DNA of 60,867 nucleotides, from NCBI RefSeq assembly GCF_015354405.1, contig NZ_JADKYP010000045.1, positions 1 to 60,867 of the forward strand, in the 5' to 3' direction. Source of the DNA: Nocardia sp. BSTN01 (GTDB lineage: Bacteria > Actinomycetota > Actinomycetes > Mycobacteriales > Mycobacteriaceae). The first letter of the stretch is position 1. Every line of letters starts with the position of its first letter. This document shows positions 33,401 to 42,566 of the stretch, in pieces. Under the pieces are notes generated by a model, which saw only the letters and a list, made by a program, of their open reading frames with translations, did not search any database and had not been told where the DNA came from. The translations under genes and the position numbers were made by a program.

Positions 33401-34150
33401 GTGGCGGCAGTACGCAGTGAGGGCTCGCCGGGCAGGTCCCGCAGGCAGCGATCCCAGCTCTCCGACCAGGTCGCTCACGAACTCAGGGCCCGGATCATGG
33501 CGGGCACGCTGCGCCCCGGGGACGCGATCCACCTGGAGGACACCGCTGCCGAACTCGACGTCAGCATCACACCGTTGCGCGACGCGCTGCTGACCCTGCG
33601 CGGCGAGGGTTTCGTCGAACCCGGCGCGCGCCGCGGCTTCGTCGTCAGCGAACTCAGCCGCGACGACGTCATGGATGTGTTCTGGCTGCAGCGGCAGATC
33701 GCGAACGAATTGGCCCGCCGCGCGGCGCGCCGGCTCACTCCGGAGGTGTCACAACGGCTCGACGACCGGATCGGCTCGTTGCGCGCGGCGGTCGCCGGCG
33801 GTGATGCCGAGGCGATCTCCGATGCCGAGTTCGCCTTCCACCGCGAACTCAACCATCTGGCGCGCGCGCCGAAACTGGCGTCGTTCCAATTGAAGATGGG
33901 CTGGTACGCACCGCATCGCCTGTATTCGGCCGATCGTTCCTGGGGTGAGTTCGCCGTCGCCAGTCACGAGCGGCTGGTCGCCGCGATACGGCGCGCCGAT
34001 ATGGACGAAATCGACGCCGAGACGCGGGTGCTGTTCGCCGACGCGGCTCAGCGCCTGCTCGCTCATCTGGATCGGGTCGGGATGTGGGGGGAGGCCGCCG
34101 ACGAGTCGGGCGCCGATTCCGGGGACGGCCGCTCGGCGATGCGTTCGTAG
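33401..34150 (+). CDS. GntR-family regulator with FCD ligand domain
   Basis: A 249-residue FadR/FCD-type regulator. The winged helix is 'VAHELRARIMAGTLRPGDAI' through 'VSITPLRDALLTLRGEGFVE'. The FCD domain shows the metal/ligand pattern 'EFAFHRELNHLA' and 'SHERLVAAIRRADMDEIDA'. Chosen start is GTG 33401, with AGGAG 8 bp upstream; TTG 33362 would add 13 residues. FCD regulators sense acids or amino acids. Its 3' end overlaps the convergent DapB-like gene by 88 bp. Two matching palindromes (33295 and 34877) point to control of itself, the small dehydrogenase-like gene and the DapB-like gene. Confidence 0.9.
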   Translation: MAAVRSEGSPGRSRRQRSQLSDQVAHELRARIMAGTLRPGDAIHLEDTAAELDVSITPLRDALLTLRGEGFVEPGARRGFVVSELSRDDVMDVFWLQRQIANELARRAARRLTPEVSQRLDDRIGSLRAAVAGGDAEAISDAEFAFHRELNHLARAPKLASFQLKMGWYAPHRLYSADRSWGEFAVASHERLVAAIRRADMDEIDAETRVLFADAAQRLLAHLDRVGMWGEAADESGADSGDGRSAMRS

Positions 34151-34806
34151 AGTTGTGCGGCGGTGAACCAGCCCGCGGGCAGCCGCACCAACTCCCCGGC
34201 CAGCCGCAAGGCCCCCAGTGCCGCCGCCCGGATGTCGCGCACGGAATGGTTGAGCTCCAACGTTTCCGGGCCCGCGGTGAAGACGACGTGATGGTCGCTG
34301 ACCATCGGTCCATACCGCACGGAGGTGATGTCGGCGTGCCCGCCCATCGTCTCCCGGAGCAGGCGTGCGGTTCCGGACGGGGCATCGCGTTTGGTGGTGG
34401 GGTGACGATCGAGGATCGTCGTCTCCATATCGTCGCTGATCGCCCCCGCCAGCTGCGCCGCCAACGCCGCCGTCCGCATCTGAATCCAGTGCAGCGGACT
34501 GAGATTCGTGGCCAGGGCGACGGGAATCTCGGCGCTCAGTTCGCGCAGCAGGCGCAGCCGCTCACTGCCGGGATTCGAGACGCAGTACAGCAGGGGAGAA
34601 CCGGTGCGCCGGCACAGTTCCGCCGTAACATCCAGTGCCGCAGGGCTGCTCGCGTCCACGACGACATCCGGACGCTCGACGCCGATCCGCCGGCCGCGGG
34701 ACCACACCTCGGCCACGATCGGCAGCCCGCACCGCGCGCATTCGCGGGCGACGGCACTACCGAGCCGGCCGGTGGATCCCACGATGGCGACCGTGTTCAC
34801 ATCCAT
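34063..34806 (-). CDS. DapB-like dihydrodipicolinate reductase paralogue
   Basis: A 247-residue NAD(P)-dependent reductase resembling 4-hydroxy-tetrahydrodipicolinate reductase. The N-terminal Rossmann motif is 'VAIVGSTGRLGSAVARE', and the catalytic segment 'DRHPTTKRDAPSGTA' includes His135 and Lys139 plus the dipicolinate-binding S-G-T. No other lysine-pathway gene is nearby, and regulation by a GntR protein suggests a secondary, probably imine- or keto-reducing, role rather than housekeeping lysine synthesis. ATG at 34806; a candidate GntR site lies 71 bp upstream. The last 88 bp overlap the convergent GntR gene. It is not certain that the housekeeping dapB is elsewhere. Confidence 0.82.
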   Translation of the reverse strand: MDVNTVAIVGSTGRLGSAVARECARCGLPIVAEVWSRGRRIGVERPDVVVDASSPAALDVTAELCRRTGSPLLYCVSNPGSERLRLLRELSAEIPVALATNLSPLHWIQMRTAALAAQLAGAISDDMETTILDRHPTTKRDAPSGTARLLRETMGGHADITSVRYGPMVSDHHVVFTAGPETLELNHSVRDIRAAALGALRLAGELVRLPAGWFTAAQLYERIAERPSPESAPDSSAASPHIPTRSR

Positions 34807-34876
34807 GGGCGGCGACGCTACGGCCGCGGCGTGGGCGGCGCCATGGCGGAGTCGGCCGATCCGCGCGCCGCGTTAT

Positions 34877-34892
34877 TGGACCGAACATCCAG
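34877..34892. promoter_or_regulatory. Operator site 2 (TGGA-N7-TCCAG)
   Basis: TGGACCGAACATCCAG matches site 1 at 33297-33312 in both half-sites and in spacer length, with similar spacer bases. It lies 71 bp upstream of the DapB-like start in the 113-bp gap after the PucR gene. Confidence 0.5.
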
Positions 34893-34919
34893 TGCCACAG
34901 TCTTTTCCGTGATGCATCG

Positions 34920-36167
34920 CTATCCGGGGCCGGTGTCGCCGGCGGATTCGTCGATGCCCAGCGATGCCGCGCATCGCAATGCGACCTCGAGCTCCAGGCG
35001 CCGCGCCTCGATGGGATGACCGAGTAGGTGTTCGATGCGTTCGAGGCGGTACCGGACGGTGTTGCGATGCACCCCCAGTTCGCGGGCGGTGGATTCCACA
35101 CTGCACATCCGCTCCAGATAGCACCCGAGGGTCTCGCGGAGCCGGGCCAGCGCCGCCCCCGGCCCCGACAGGGCACTGAGTTCGCGCTCGACGAAGGCGT
35201 GCATCGCCTCGGCGTCCTGGCTGACCAGGTAGTCGAGTTCGACCGAGTCGTAGAGCACCATCCGGCCGGTGCGTCGCCGCATACGCTGAATGCGTTGCGC
35301 CGCCAGAGATTCGAGATGACTGCGGCGAAATCCGGCCAGTCCGGACGCGGGGCGGCCGAAGGCGAGTCGCATCGAACCGGTCGCGGCCAGGCCGGACAAC
35401 TCCGGGGTGGCGCACCGGTTGGTGCGGGCCCAGGCCCACACGGTGCGGCTTCCGCCCGCCAGGGCGAAACTGCCGCGCGCGTCGAGCTGTGCCGCGATGC
35501 GCTGGGCGGCCCGTTCGAGGTCGGCGAGGCTGCCGGGCGCGTCGTCGTCGAGCCACAGCAGATAGGCCAGGTGGACGTCGTCGAGGCAATATCCGAGCCG
35601 CAGTTCGGCCACCGCGGGATCGATGACCGACCCGGACACGATCGCGCGCACCGTCTCGCGGCGGCGGGCGAACCGGCCGGACTGGTCGGGGGCGTGCTGG
35701 GTGGCGAAGGTCGGGCTGAGTTGTTCGACGCAGGTGCCTGCCCAGTCGGTGACGCATCCGGCCGCGTGCCGGACCAGCTCACGGGTGGCGTCGGCGTCGA
35801 GGGAGGCCAGGCTGATCTGATCGGTCAGGACCCGGATCATCGCCTGCTGTCCGGAACGGTAGATGCGCAGCAGGACCCGCAGGTCCATGCCGTTGTGCGC
35901 GATCGACTCCGCGAGCACGTACGCCTCGTCCGGGAGTTCGGTGGGGGTGGCGCCCGTCGCGAGGTTGGGCAGCATGATCCGGCCCAGGGCCAGCGTGCTC
36001 GCGTGCAGATTGGCGCGCAGCGCGGGCGTATCCATCTCCGGCACGTCCCGCAGGATGTGGCCGTCGGTGTAGGCGACGATCGACTCGAGTTGCTTGTGAT
36101 CGAGTAGGTCCGGGATCAGGCTGTCCAGCCATGCGCGGGCCTCGCGTCCGATCGTCGCACCGGTCAT
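34920..36167 (-). CDS. PucR/CdaR-type transcriptional regulator
   Basis: A 415-residue regulator: an N-terminal all-helical sensory part ('DLLDHKQLESIVAYTDGHILRD'-type region), a central GGDEF-like CdaR section ('VRAIVSGSVIDPAVAELRLG') and the C-terminal PucR HTH 'CSVESTARELGVHRNTVRYRL'. Such proteins often activate catabolic genes lying divergently. ATG at 36167 with GGGGGT upstream; the frame is open further upstream but without support. It is divergent from the aldehyde dehydrogenase operon, and two perfect palindromes lie in the shared promoter region. It could also influence the DapB-like gene downstream on the same strand. Confidence 0.9.
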   Translation of the reverse strand: MTGATIGREARAWLDSLIPDLLDHKQLESIVAYTDGHILRDVPEMDTPALRANLHASTLALGRIMLPNLATGATPTELPDEAYVLAESIAHNGMDLRVLLRIYRSGQQAMIRVLTDQISLASLDADATRELVRHAAGCVTDWAGTCVEQLSPTFATQHAPDQSGRFARRRETVRAIVSGSVIDPAVAELRLGYCLDDVHLAYLLWLDDDAPGSLADLERAAQRIAAQLDARGSFALAGGSRTVWAWARTNRCATPELSGLAATGSMRLAFGRPASGLAGFRRSHLESLAAQRIQRMRRRTGRMVLYDSVELDYLVSQDAEAMHAFVERELSALSGPGAALARLRETLGCYLERMCSVESTARELGVHRNTVRYRLERIEHLLGHPIEARRLELEVALRCAASLGIDESAGDTGPG

Positions 36168-36257
36168 CACACCCCCATCCGCGAGTCGTGTCGATGCGAA
36201 CCGGCTCGCAGCAGCCATTGCCGAAAGGAGTGTGCGGGACTCGCTTTCGAATGTCAG

Positions 36258-36302
36258 GCAGCTTACCAAGCTGCGACTCCCGTGTGAAGGCATGTGCCTT
36301 CA
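36258..36302. promoter_or_regulatory. Two palindromes in the PucR/aldehyde dehydrogenase promoter
   Basis: GCAGCTT-ACC-AAGCTGC at 36258-36274 and TGAAGGCA-TG-TGCCTTCA at 36285-36302 are both perfect inverted repeats, 10 bp apart, in the 266-bp divergent region. Their size and pairing suit dimer binding by the adjacent PucR protein or another regulator. Confidence 0.5.
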
Positions 36303-36433
36303 GTCCAAGATCGGCGCCCGGAATTGGGCCGATTCATCCAAGCCGATGTCCGCGCATCCATGCCAGGCTCGCCCGAACGGCACGGCTACGAGGACCGAGC
36401 CGATTGCCCGCGATATGGCGCACAGGAGCAGAC

Positions 36434-37999
36434 GTGTCGAAGATCGAAGCCACGCCCGGGGTCGACGGTGTGAACGGAAAGGCGCCGGCGACACCCGCGA
36501 CCGAAATCGAAGTGCGGAATCCGGCATCCGGTGAGCTGGTGGGAACGGTGGCGATCGCGTCGGCCGAGGATGTGGCCGAGGCGACCCGGGCGCTGCGCCG
36601 GGCCCAGCCGGCCTGGGAGGCCATCGGTCCGGGCGGCCGGAAGAAGTGGCTGCTGAAATTGCAGGACTGGGTGATCGACAACGCCGAGGAACTGGCCGAC
36701 GCCATCCAGTCCGAAACCGGCAAGCCGCGCATCGACGCCCGAGTCGAAATCGCCTTCACCGTCGACCAACTCGGATACTGGGCGCGCAACGCCGCGAAAT
36801 TCCTCGCCGACCAGTCCGCGCCCCCGCATACGCCGCTGATGCGGGTGAAGCAGCTGACCACGGTGTACCAGCCGTACCAGGTCGTCGGTGTGATCACGCC
36901 GTGGAACTTCCCGCTCGGCATGGGCATCGCGGACGTCGTGCCCGCGCTGGCGGCCGGCGCCGCGGTCCTGCACAAGCCCTCGGAGGTCACGCCGCTGACG
37001 CCGCTGGTGCTGCAGCGCGGCTGGTCCGAGATCGGTGCGCCGGCGGTGCTCGCCGTGGTCTCCGGGGCCGGTGCCACGGGTGCGGCCCTCATCGACAATG
37101 TCGACTACGTGCAGTTCACCGGTTCGGTGCCCACGGGCCGCAAGATCGGCGTCGCCTGCGCCGAGCGGATGACGCCCTACAGCCTCGAGCTGGGTGGTAA
37201 GGATCCGGCGATCGTGCTCGCGGACGCCGATCTGGACCGCGCCGCCTACGGCATCGCCTACGGCGCGCTGGTCAACGGCGGGCAGCTGTGTATCTCGATC
37301 GAGCGGGTGTACGTCGAGGCGGCGGTCCACGACGAATTCGTCGGCAAGCTGGTCGCCCACGTGAAGGAGCTGCGTCAGGGCCAGGACGATCGCAGCAACT
37401 CCTTCGATCTCGGCCCGCTCGCCACGGCCGCCCAGATGCAGATCGTGAAGCGGCACGTGGACGAGGCGATCGCCGCCGGGGCGACCGCGCTGACCGGTGG
37501 AAAGCCCACCGGCACAGGCACTTTCTTCGAGCCGACGGTCCTCGTCGACGTCGACCAATCGATGTCGTGCATCACCGAGGAAACCTTCGGACCCACCATT
37601 CCGGTGGTGAAGGTGGCCGACGAGGCCGAAGCCGTTCGGCTGTCGAATGATTCGATCTTCGGGCTGTCGGCGTCGGTGTGGACCGGAAATCGCGCCCGCG
37701 GTCAACGCATCGCGCGCGAGCTCGAGGCCGGTGCGGTGAACATCAACGATTCGGTCATCAATCTGTTCAATCCGACCATCCCGCACGGTGGTTGGGGACA
37801 GTCCGGTACCGGCTACCGCTGGGGCGGCGCGAACGGCCTGCGCAAGTACTGCCGCGCGAAGGCGATCACCGCGCCGTCGCTGCCGACCCAGAAGAAGGAA
37901 ATGCTCTGGTTCCCGTACTCCCCGTCCAAGTTCGGCTTCATGGAGGCGGCGATGCGCGCGATATCGGCGCGGGGTCGGCGGCGCTTCGGGCCGCGCTGA
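36434..37999 (+). CDS. NAD(P)-dependent aldehyde dehydrogenase (succinate-semialdehyde type)
   Basis: A 521-residue aldehyde dehydrogenase. It has 'VITPWNFPLGMGIADVVPAL' (cofactor-binding Asn), 'FTGSVPTGRKIG', 'LELGGKDPAIV' with the general-base Glu, and the catalytic Cys in 'NGGQLCISIERVYVE'. The C-terminus has an extra basic tail after 'GLRKYCRAKAI', typical of a mycobacterial subgroup. Start is GTG 36434 with AGGAG about 6 bp upstream. It is divergent from the PucR regulator and precedes an F420-type LLM gene. Substrate is probably a semialdehyde or long-chain aldehyde; not resolved. Confidence 0.92.
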   Translation: MSKIEATPGVDGVNGKAPATPATEIEVRNPASGELVGTVAIASAEDVAEATRALRRAQPAWEAIGPGGRKKWLLKLQDWVIDNAEELADAIQSETGKPRIDARVEIAFTVDQLGYWARNAAKFLADQSAPPHTPLMRVKQLTTVYQPYQVVGVITPWNFPLGMGIADVVPALAAGAAVLHKPSEVTPLTPLVLQRGWSEIGAPAVLAVVSGAGATGAALIDNVDYVQFTGSVPTGRKIGVACAERMTPYSLELGGKDPAIVLADADLDRAAYGIAYGALVNGGQLCISIERVYVEAAVHDEFVGKLVAHVKELRQGQDDRSNSFDLGPLATAAQMQIVKRHVDEAIAAGATALTGGKPTGTGTFFEPTVLVDVDQSMSCITEETFGPTIPVVKVADEAEAVRLSNDSIFGLSASVWTGNRARGQRIARELEAGAVNINDSVINLFNPTIPHGGWGQSGTGYRWGGANGLRKYCRAKAITAPSLPTQKKEMLWFPYSPSKFGFMEAAMRAISARGRRRFGPR

Positions 38000-38054
38000 T
38001 CGTCCACCGCTGCGGGCCGAAATATCGGTCCGGCAGCGGCTGTTGTGCAGGGTT

Positions 38055-38948
38055 GTGAGCAATGGCGAGGTGAAGATCCGGTTCGGGGTCGGGACGGGTG
38101 CGGCCGCCGATCCGGACGATCTGGCGGCGCTGGTGGATCGGCTCGAGGCGGCGCGGGTGGACTCGCTGTGGTTCTCCGAACTGGTCTTCGCGCCGGCCGT
38201 CGATCCGACGGTGGGGATGGCGTTCGCGCTGGCCCGCACGAGCCGTCTGAAAGTCGGTACCTCGGTCGCGATTCTGCCCGGTCGCCATCCCGTGCTCGTC
38301 GCCAAGCAGCTGGCGTCCCTGGCCGTCCTGGCTCCGAAGCGGGTGCTGCCGGTGTTCGGGTTACAGCCCGCGGGGCCCGGGGAGAAGGAACTGTTCCCGG
38401 TGCCGGGGCCGCGCGGCGCCGTCTTCGACGAATCGCTGCGCCTGCTGCGAGACGTATTGCGCGCCGACGAGGTCGATTTCGACGGTGACTACTTCACCGT
38501 TCGCGCGGCGACGGTCGGAAAGCGGCCGGCCCGCCCGCTCGACATCTGGCTCGGTGGTCGCGCGCCGGGCGCCTTCCGCCGCATCGGCCGATACGGCGAC
38601 GGCTGGCTGGGCAGCTTCGTGACCCCGGCCGAGGCGGCGGCCGGAGTCACGGCGATCAACGCGGCGGCGGCCGCGGCGGGCCGGGAGATCGAAGCCGACC
38701 ACTTCGGCATCACGCTGTTGCTCGCGGAGAACGGCATCCCGCCCGAACTGGCGGCACGGATCCGTGCGCAGCGACCGGGTGCCGATCCGGGCGATGTGAT
38801 CGCCGGGAGCTGGGCGGACCTGCACCGGCTCGTGGACGGGTATCTCACGGCCGGACTGAGCAAATTCGTGGTGGTGCCGGCCGACGGCACGATATCGGCG
38901 GAATTCGTGGACCGGTTTGTCACCGAACTGCTGCCGCGTCAGAACTGA
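38055..38948 (+). CDS. LLM-class F420-dependent oxidoreductase
   Basis: A 297-residue luciferase-fold oxidoreductase. The pattern 'KIRFGVGTGAAADPDDLAAL', 'DSLWFSELVFAP', 'RLKVGTSVAILPGRHPVLVAKQ' and 'IGRYGDGWLGSFVTPAEA' is that of F420-dependent members of Mycobacterium and Nocardia, in which the aligned acidic residue replaces the FMN phosphate ligand set. GTG 38055 is used; GTG 38070, giving MKIRFGVG, is equally plausible because neither has a strong ribosome site. It follows the aldehyde dehydrogenase by 55 bp on the same strand. Substrate unknown; F420 rather than FMN is inference from family resemblance. Confidence 0.87.
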   Translation: MSNGEVKIRFGVGTGAAADPDDLAALVDRLEAARVDSLWFSELVFAPAVDPTVGMAFALARTSRLKVGTSVAILPGRHPVLVAKQLASLAVLAPKRVLPVFGLQPAGPGEKELFPVPGPRGAVFDESLRLLRDVLRADEVDFDGDYFTVRAATVGKRPARPLDIWLGGRAPGAFRRIGRYGDGWLGSFVTPAEAAAGVTAINAAAAAAGREIEADHFGITLLLAENGIPPELAARIRAQRPGADPGDVIAGSWADLHRLVDGYLTAGLSKFVVVPADGTISAEFVDRFVTELLPRQN

Positions 38949-39006
38949 GGACACGCGGTCGGCTCCTCGCCGGGGACACGGGACACAGGGTGTGCTGCGG
39001 GAGCCG

Positions 39007-39951
39007 TCACGGCACGTCGACGACGAGCTTGCCGGCGTTGTGCCCCTCGTCGAGCTGTTCGTGGATCGCGACGATGTCGTCGAGCGGCATCGTCTTCGCG
39101 ATGCGCGGGTGGACGAGGCCGCGCTCGAACAGCGGCGTCATCTCGGTGAGCCGACGGCGTTCACGGCTGAGGAAGATGCCGTAGAGCGTCTGGTTGCGCT
39201 GGTAGAGATCGTCGAGCCGGCCTTCCGGTCCCAGAATGGTGGCGATGCGCCCGCCGCCGCGGGTGGCGGCGCAACTGCGGCCGACATTCTCACCACCCAC
39301 GGTGTCGAGAACCGCGTCGACGCCGAGGCCGTCGGTGTGCGCACGGGAGACCTCGACGAAATCCTCGCTCTTGTAGTCGATCGGGGTTACGCCGAGATCC
39401 CGCAGCAGCCCATGATGATCGGCTCCCGCGGTGGCCAGCACGGTGGCGCCGGCCGCGCGGGCGAACTGCACCGCGAACGTGCCGACACCGCCGGATCCAC
39501 CGTGGACCAGCACCGTCTGTCCCGGGCGCACAGCGAGCCGGCGCACGATCGCCTCCCATGCGGTGCCGCCGGCCAGCGGAATCGCGGCGGCCTCCGCGAA
39601 CGACAGGGTCGTGGGTTTCGGCGCCACGATCGCCGCGGACGCCACGTGGTACTGGGCATAGGCGCCGCCGCCCGAGGCCAGTTCCGACGTGTAGTACACG
39701 GCATCGCCGACCGCCACGTCGGTGACTCCGTCGCCGACCTGTTCCACCTCGCCGGCGACATCGCTGCCGATCACGGCCGGTAGCGCCAGGTTCGGATTCG
39801 CCAGTCCGCGGCGGATGATTCCGTCCACCGGGTTCGCGCTCGACGCCCGGACTCGCACCAGCACCTCACCCGGTCCCGGACGCGGCGTGTCGACGTCCCG
39901 AACGGCCAGCGCGTCCGGACCACCGAATTCCCGCAGCACCGCTGCACGCAT
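39007..39951 (-). CDS. Zinc-independent quinone oxidoreductase (MDR superfamily)
   Basis: A 314-residue medium-chain dehydrogenase/reductase. 'MRAAVLREFGGPDALAV' opens the GroES-like domain, 'VLVHGGSGGVGTFAVQFARAAG' is the NADPH-binding A-x-x-G-x-x-G region, and 'DAVLDTVGGENV' follows. Zinc-ligand cysteines are absent, as in NADPH:quinone reductases. ATG at 39951. It lies 24 bp downstream of the semialdehyde dehydrogenase on the same strand, so the two are probably co-transcribed. Quinone or enone reduction is expected. Confidence 0.92.
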   Translation of the reverse strand: MRAAVLREFGGPDALAVRDVDTPRPGPGEVLVRVRASSANPVDGIIRRGLANPNLALPAVIGSDVAGEVEQVGDGVTDVAVGDAVYYTSELASGGGAYAQYHVASAAIVAPKPTTLSFAEAAAIPLAGGTAWEAIVRRLAVRPGQTVLVHGGSGGVGTFAVQFARAAGATVLATAGADHHGLLRDLGVTPIDYKSEDFVEVSRAHTDGLGVDAVLDTVGGENVGRSCAATRGGGRIATILGPEGRLDDLYQRNQTLYGIFLSRERRRLTEMTPLFERGLVHPRIAKTMPLDDIVAIHEQLDEGHNAGKLVVDVP

Positions 39952-39975
39952 ATGCGCATCTCCTCCTTCGAACGG

Positions 39976-41436
39976 TCAGCCCGCGACACCGGCGGATGCG
40001 GCCTTGCGGGGCAAGGAGCGGATCAGTTTGCGATTGGCGAAGCCGAACATGCCGAGTTCGGACAGTTCGCGGCCGAAACCGGACTGCTTCACCCCGCCGA
40101 AGGGCAGATCGGCCTGCGAGGAGGTCGGATGGTTGATCCACACCATGCCGCTGTCGATCTGCTCGGCCACCGCTCGCGCGCGGTCCGGGTCACTGCTGTA
40201 CACGGTGGCGCCGAGACCGAACTTCGAGGTGTTCGCCAGCTCGATCGCCTCGCGTTCGCCGCCGACGCGGTACACCACCGCGACCGGGCCGAACAGCTCC
40301 TCGGAATAGGCGCGCATCTCGGGGGTCACATCGGTCAGCACCGTCGCCTCGACGAAGGCGTCCCGCCGCCCCGGCGCGGGTACGTCCGGTCGGCCGCCGC
40401 CGGTGACCACCGTGGCGCCCTTCTCGCGCGCATCCTGAACCTGTTCCAGCAGGTCGTCGGCGGCCTTCGTCGAGGACAGCGGTCCGAGTGTGGTTTCCGG
40501 ATCCGACGGATCGCCGGGGCGCAATGCGCCGAACCGTTCGGCCAGACCGGCCACGAAGCGGTCGCAGAGTTCGTCCGGAACGATGAAACGCTTTGCGGCG
40601 ACGCAACTTTGACCGGTGTTCGCCATTCGCCCGGTGGTCGCCGCATCGATCGTGTCGTCCAGATCGTCGGCATCGAGCACGATGAACGGGTCGCTGCCGC
40701 CGAGTTCGAGCACGCATTTCTTGACGTGCCGCCCGGCGATCTCGGCCACCGACGCACCGGCGGCGTCGCTGCCGGTGAGGGATACCCCCTGGACAGCGGG
40801 GTGGGCGAGGACGTGCTCGACATCCGAGATCCGCAGGAAGACGTTGGTGTAGACCCCTTCGGGTGCGCCGGCGTCGGTGAAGATCTTGTGCATCTCGATC
40901 GCGGTGAGGGCGCAGATCTTCGCGTGTTTGAGCAGAATCGTGTTGCCCAGCACCAGATTCGGCGCAGCGAACCGCACCACCTGATAGAGCGGGAAGTTCC
41001 ACGGCTCGATACCGAGCAGCACTCCCAGCGGCGCGTTGACGACCTGGGCTTCACCCTCGTCCACCGGCAGCGCGGTGGGCTGCAGAATTCGCGGTCCGTT
41101 CTCGCCGTAGTACTGCAGGATGCTCGCCGCGAGGTCGACCTCGAACTCGCTCTCGGAAATACGTTTGCCCATCTCGCGGGTGATCAGCCGGGCGAGGTCG
41201 TCCTTGCGTTCGCGCATCAGATCGGCCGCCGCGGACACCACCCGAGCGCGCTGCTCGACCGGTGTCGCGCGCCACGACCGGTACGCCTGGTCCGCGCGTT
41301 CGAGCAGGGCATCGAGTTGCTCGGTCGCCAGATAGGGCAGTTCCGCGAGGGTTTCGCCGGTATAGGCGTCGATCGTCTCGAACGGTTCGGCGTCGGGACC
41401 CGAGGCGCTCATCGGCTGGACGTTGGTCGATGTCAT
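39976..41436 (-). CDS. gabD: NAD(P)-dependent succinate-semialdehyde dehydrogenase
   Basis: A 486-residue aldehyde dehydrogenase of the GabD1/GabD2 type. It shows '[19 protein letters not shown]', '[18 protein letters not shown]', '[17 protein letters not shown]' with the base Glu, and the catalytic Cys in '[14 protein letters not shown]'. Oxidises succinate semialdehyde to succinate, feeding the TCA cycle; mycobacterial members are NADP-preferring. ATG at 41436. Downstream on the same strand is the quinone oxidoreductase; upstream lies a strong hairpin after the TauD gene, so this is a separate transcript. Confidence 0.9.
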   Translation of the reverse strand: MTSTNVQPMSASGPDAEPFETIDAYTGETLAELPYLATEQLDALLERADQAYRSWRATPVEQRARVVSAAADLMRERKDDLARLITREMGKRISESEFEVDLAASILQYYGENGPRILQPTALPVDEGEAQVVNAPLGVLLGIEPWNFPLYQVVRFAAPNLVLGNTILLKHAKICALTAIEMHKIFTDAGAPEGVYTNVFLRISDVEHVLAHPAVQGVSLTGSDAAGASVAEIAGRHVKKCVLELGGSDPFIVLDADDLDDTIDAATTGRMANTGQSCVAAKRFIVPDELCDRFVAGLAERFGALRPGDPSDPETTLGPLSSTKAADDLLEQVQDAREKGATVVTGGGRPDVPAPGRRDAFVEATVLTDVTPEMRAYSEELFGPVAVVYRVGGEREAIELANTSKFGLGATVYSSDPDRARAVAEQIDSGMVWINHPTSSQADLPFGGVKQSGFGRELSELGMFGFANRKLIRSLPRKAASAGVAG

Positions 41437-41544
41437 CGGTCACCACTCCTCGTACGACGGAAGCCGACCCGGTCGGTGTCGGCCGGTGTCAAGGGGTGGC
41501 TACCCGCCCACGGCGCACGAAACATCCGCCGGGATGCGGGGCTG

Positions 41545-41574
41545 CGGCGGCCCACCGGGCGGGGTGGGCCGCCG
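41545..41574 (-). terminator. Hairpin downstream of the TauD-like gene
   Basis: Perfect 12-bp arms (41545-41556 and 41563-41574, CGGCGGCCCACC and its complement, 6-nt loop) beginning 5 bp beyond the minus-strand stop. Probable terminator. Confidence 0.65.
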
Positions 41575-41579
41575 ATTCC

Positions 41580-42566
41580 TCAGGAGACCTTGACGTTGGC
41601 CTCGGTCGTGAACTCCTCGCCCGCGATGATCTGCGAGACGAAGCCGTCCGGGCCCACCGGGCGGTCGCCGACCACGGTCACCCGGTGCAGGGTCCGGGTC
41701 ACGTCGAGGTGGCCGAGGTCTTGGGGGCCGAGGTGGGCGGTCGAGCGGTTGTCCCAGACGGCGACGCTGTTGGCGTCCCAGCGGAACCGGACCGTGTACC
41801 GGGGGCTGCTGAGGTGGCCGAAGAACAGCTCGAGGATCTTGGCGCTCTCGACGGGAGAGACCCCGGCGATGTGGTCGGTGAAGCCGGGGTTGACGAACAG
41901 CGCCCGCTCACCCGTTTCGGGATGCACGCGCACCACCGGATGTTCCGAGATCAGCAGATTGTCGTTGATCCGGCGCGCGTAGGCCTCGTTGTCGTCGAAC
42001 TTGCGGCCCGCCGAGAACCGGTGCACCGCGGTGAGTCCGTCGGCGAACGCCCGCAGCGGCTCGGACAGACCCTCGTATGCCGCAACGAGATTCGTCCAGG
42101 TGGTGTCGCCGCCGAATTCCGGAACCACCTCCGAGCGGAGGATGGAGATGGCCGGCGGGTTCACCGAGGCCGTCACATCGGTGTGCCAGCCGCTGTAGTA
42201 GCTGTACTGGCGCTCCTGGGAGTCCGGTCGTGCCGAGCCGTAGCGCCGCTCGTAGACCTGGGGATCGATGGTCAGGATCTGCGGGGCATCGCTGGGCGGC
42301 GCGTCCTCGTGCGGATGCGCGTGGGTGAGCTCGCCGAAGCGGCGGCCGAACTCGATCTGCTCGGCGTGGCCGAGGTGCTGGTCGCGGAAGAACAGCACCT
42401 TGTACTTCAGCAGTTTGCGGCGCAGCCGCGCGACGGTCTCGTCGTCGAGTGGCTTGCTCAGATCCAATCCACCGATTTCCGCGCCGATATGCCCGGCCAC
42501 CCGTTGCACGGTGAAGGCGCCGTCATTACTTTCGGTCGTTTCGTTCTTTTCGACAGCCAGTGTCAT
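41580..42566 (-). CDS. TauD/TfdA-family Fe(II)/2-oxoglutarate dioxygenase
   Basis: A 328-residue dioxygenase, probably cleaving an alkyl- or aryl-sulfonate or sulfate ester with release of sulfite or sulfate. Facial-triad residues are His128 and Asp130 in 'SGWHTDVTAS' and His278 in 'WDNRSTAHLG'; the 2-oxoglutarate Arg is in 'RTLHRVTVVG'. 'VLFFRDQHLGHAEQIEFGRRFG' is the family start. ATG at 42566 has GGAG 13 bp upstream. It is divergent from the ROK regulator and the SsuABC-like transport operon, which supports a sulfonate role over other TauD substrates. Confidence 0.92.
   Translation of the reverse strand: MTLAVEKNETTESNDGAFTVQRVAGHIGAEIGGLDLSKPLDDETVARLRRKLLKYKVLFFRDQHLGHAEQIEFGRRFGELTHAHPHEDAPPSDAPQILTIDPQVYERRYGSARPDSQERQYSYYSGWHTDVTASVNPPAISILRSEVVPEFGGDTTWTNLVAAYEGLSEPLRAFADGLTAVHRFSAGRKFDDNEAYARRINDNLLISEHPVVRVHPETGERALFVNPGFTDHIAGVSPVESAKILELFFGHLSSPRYTVRFRWDANSVAVWDNRSTAHLGPQDLGHLDVTRTLHRVTVVGDRPVGPDGFVSQIIAGEEFTTEANVKVS

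Noticed and set aside
41580-42566. TauD-like gene as part of an isonitrile pathway together with the ligase and ACP
   Set aside because: It lies about 9 kb from the end of the operon, on the opposite strand, divergent from sulfonate transport genes, which explain it better.
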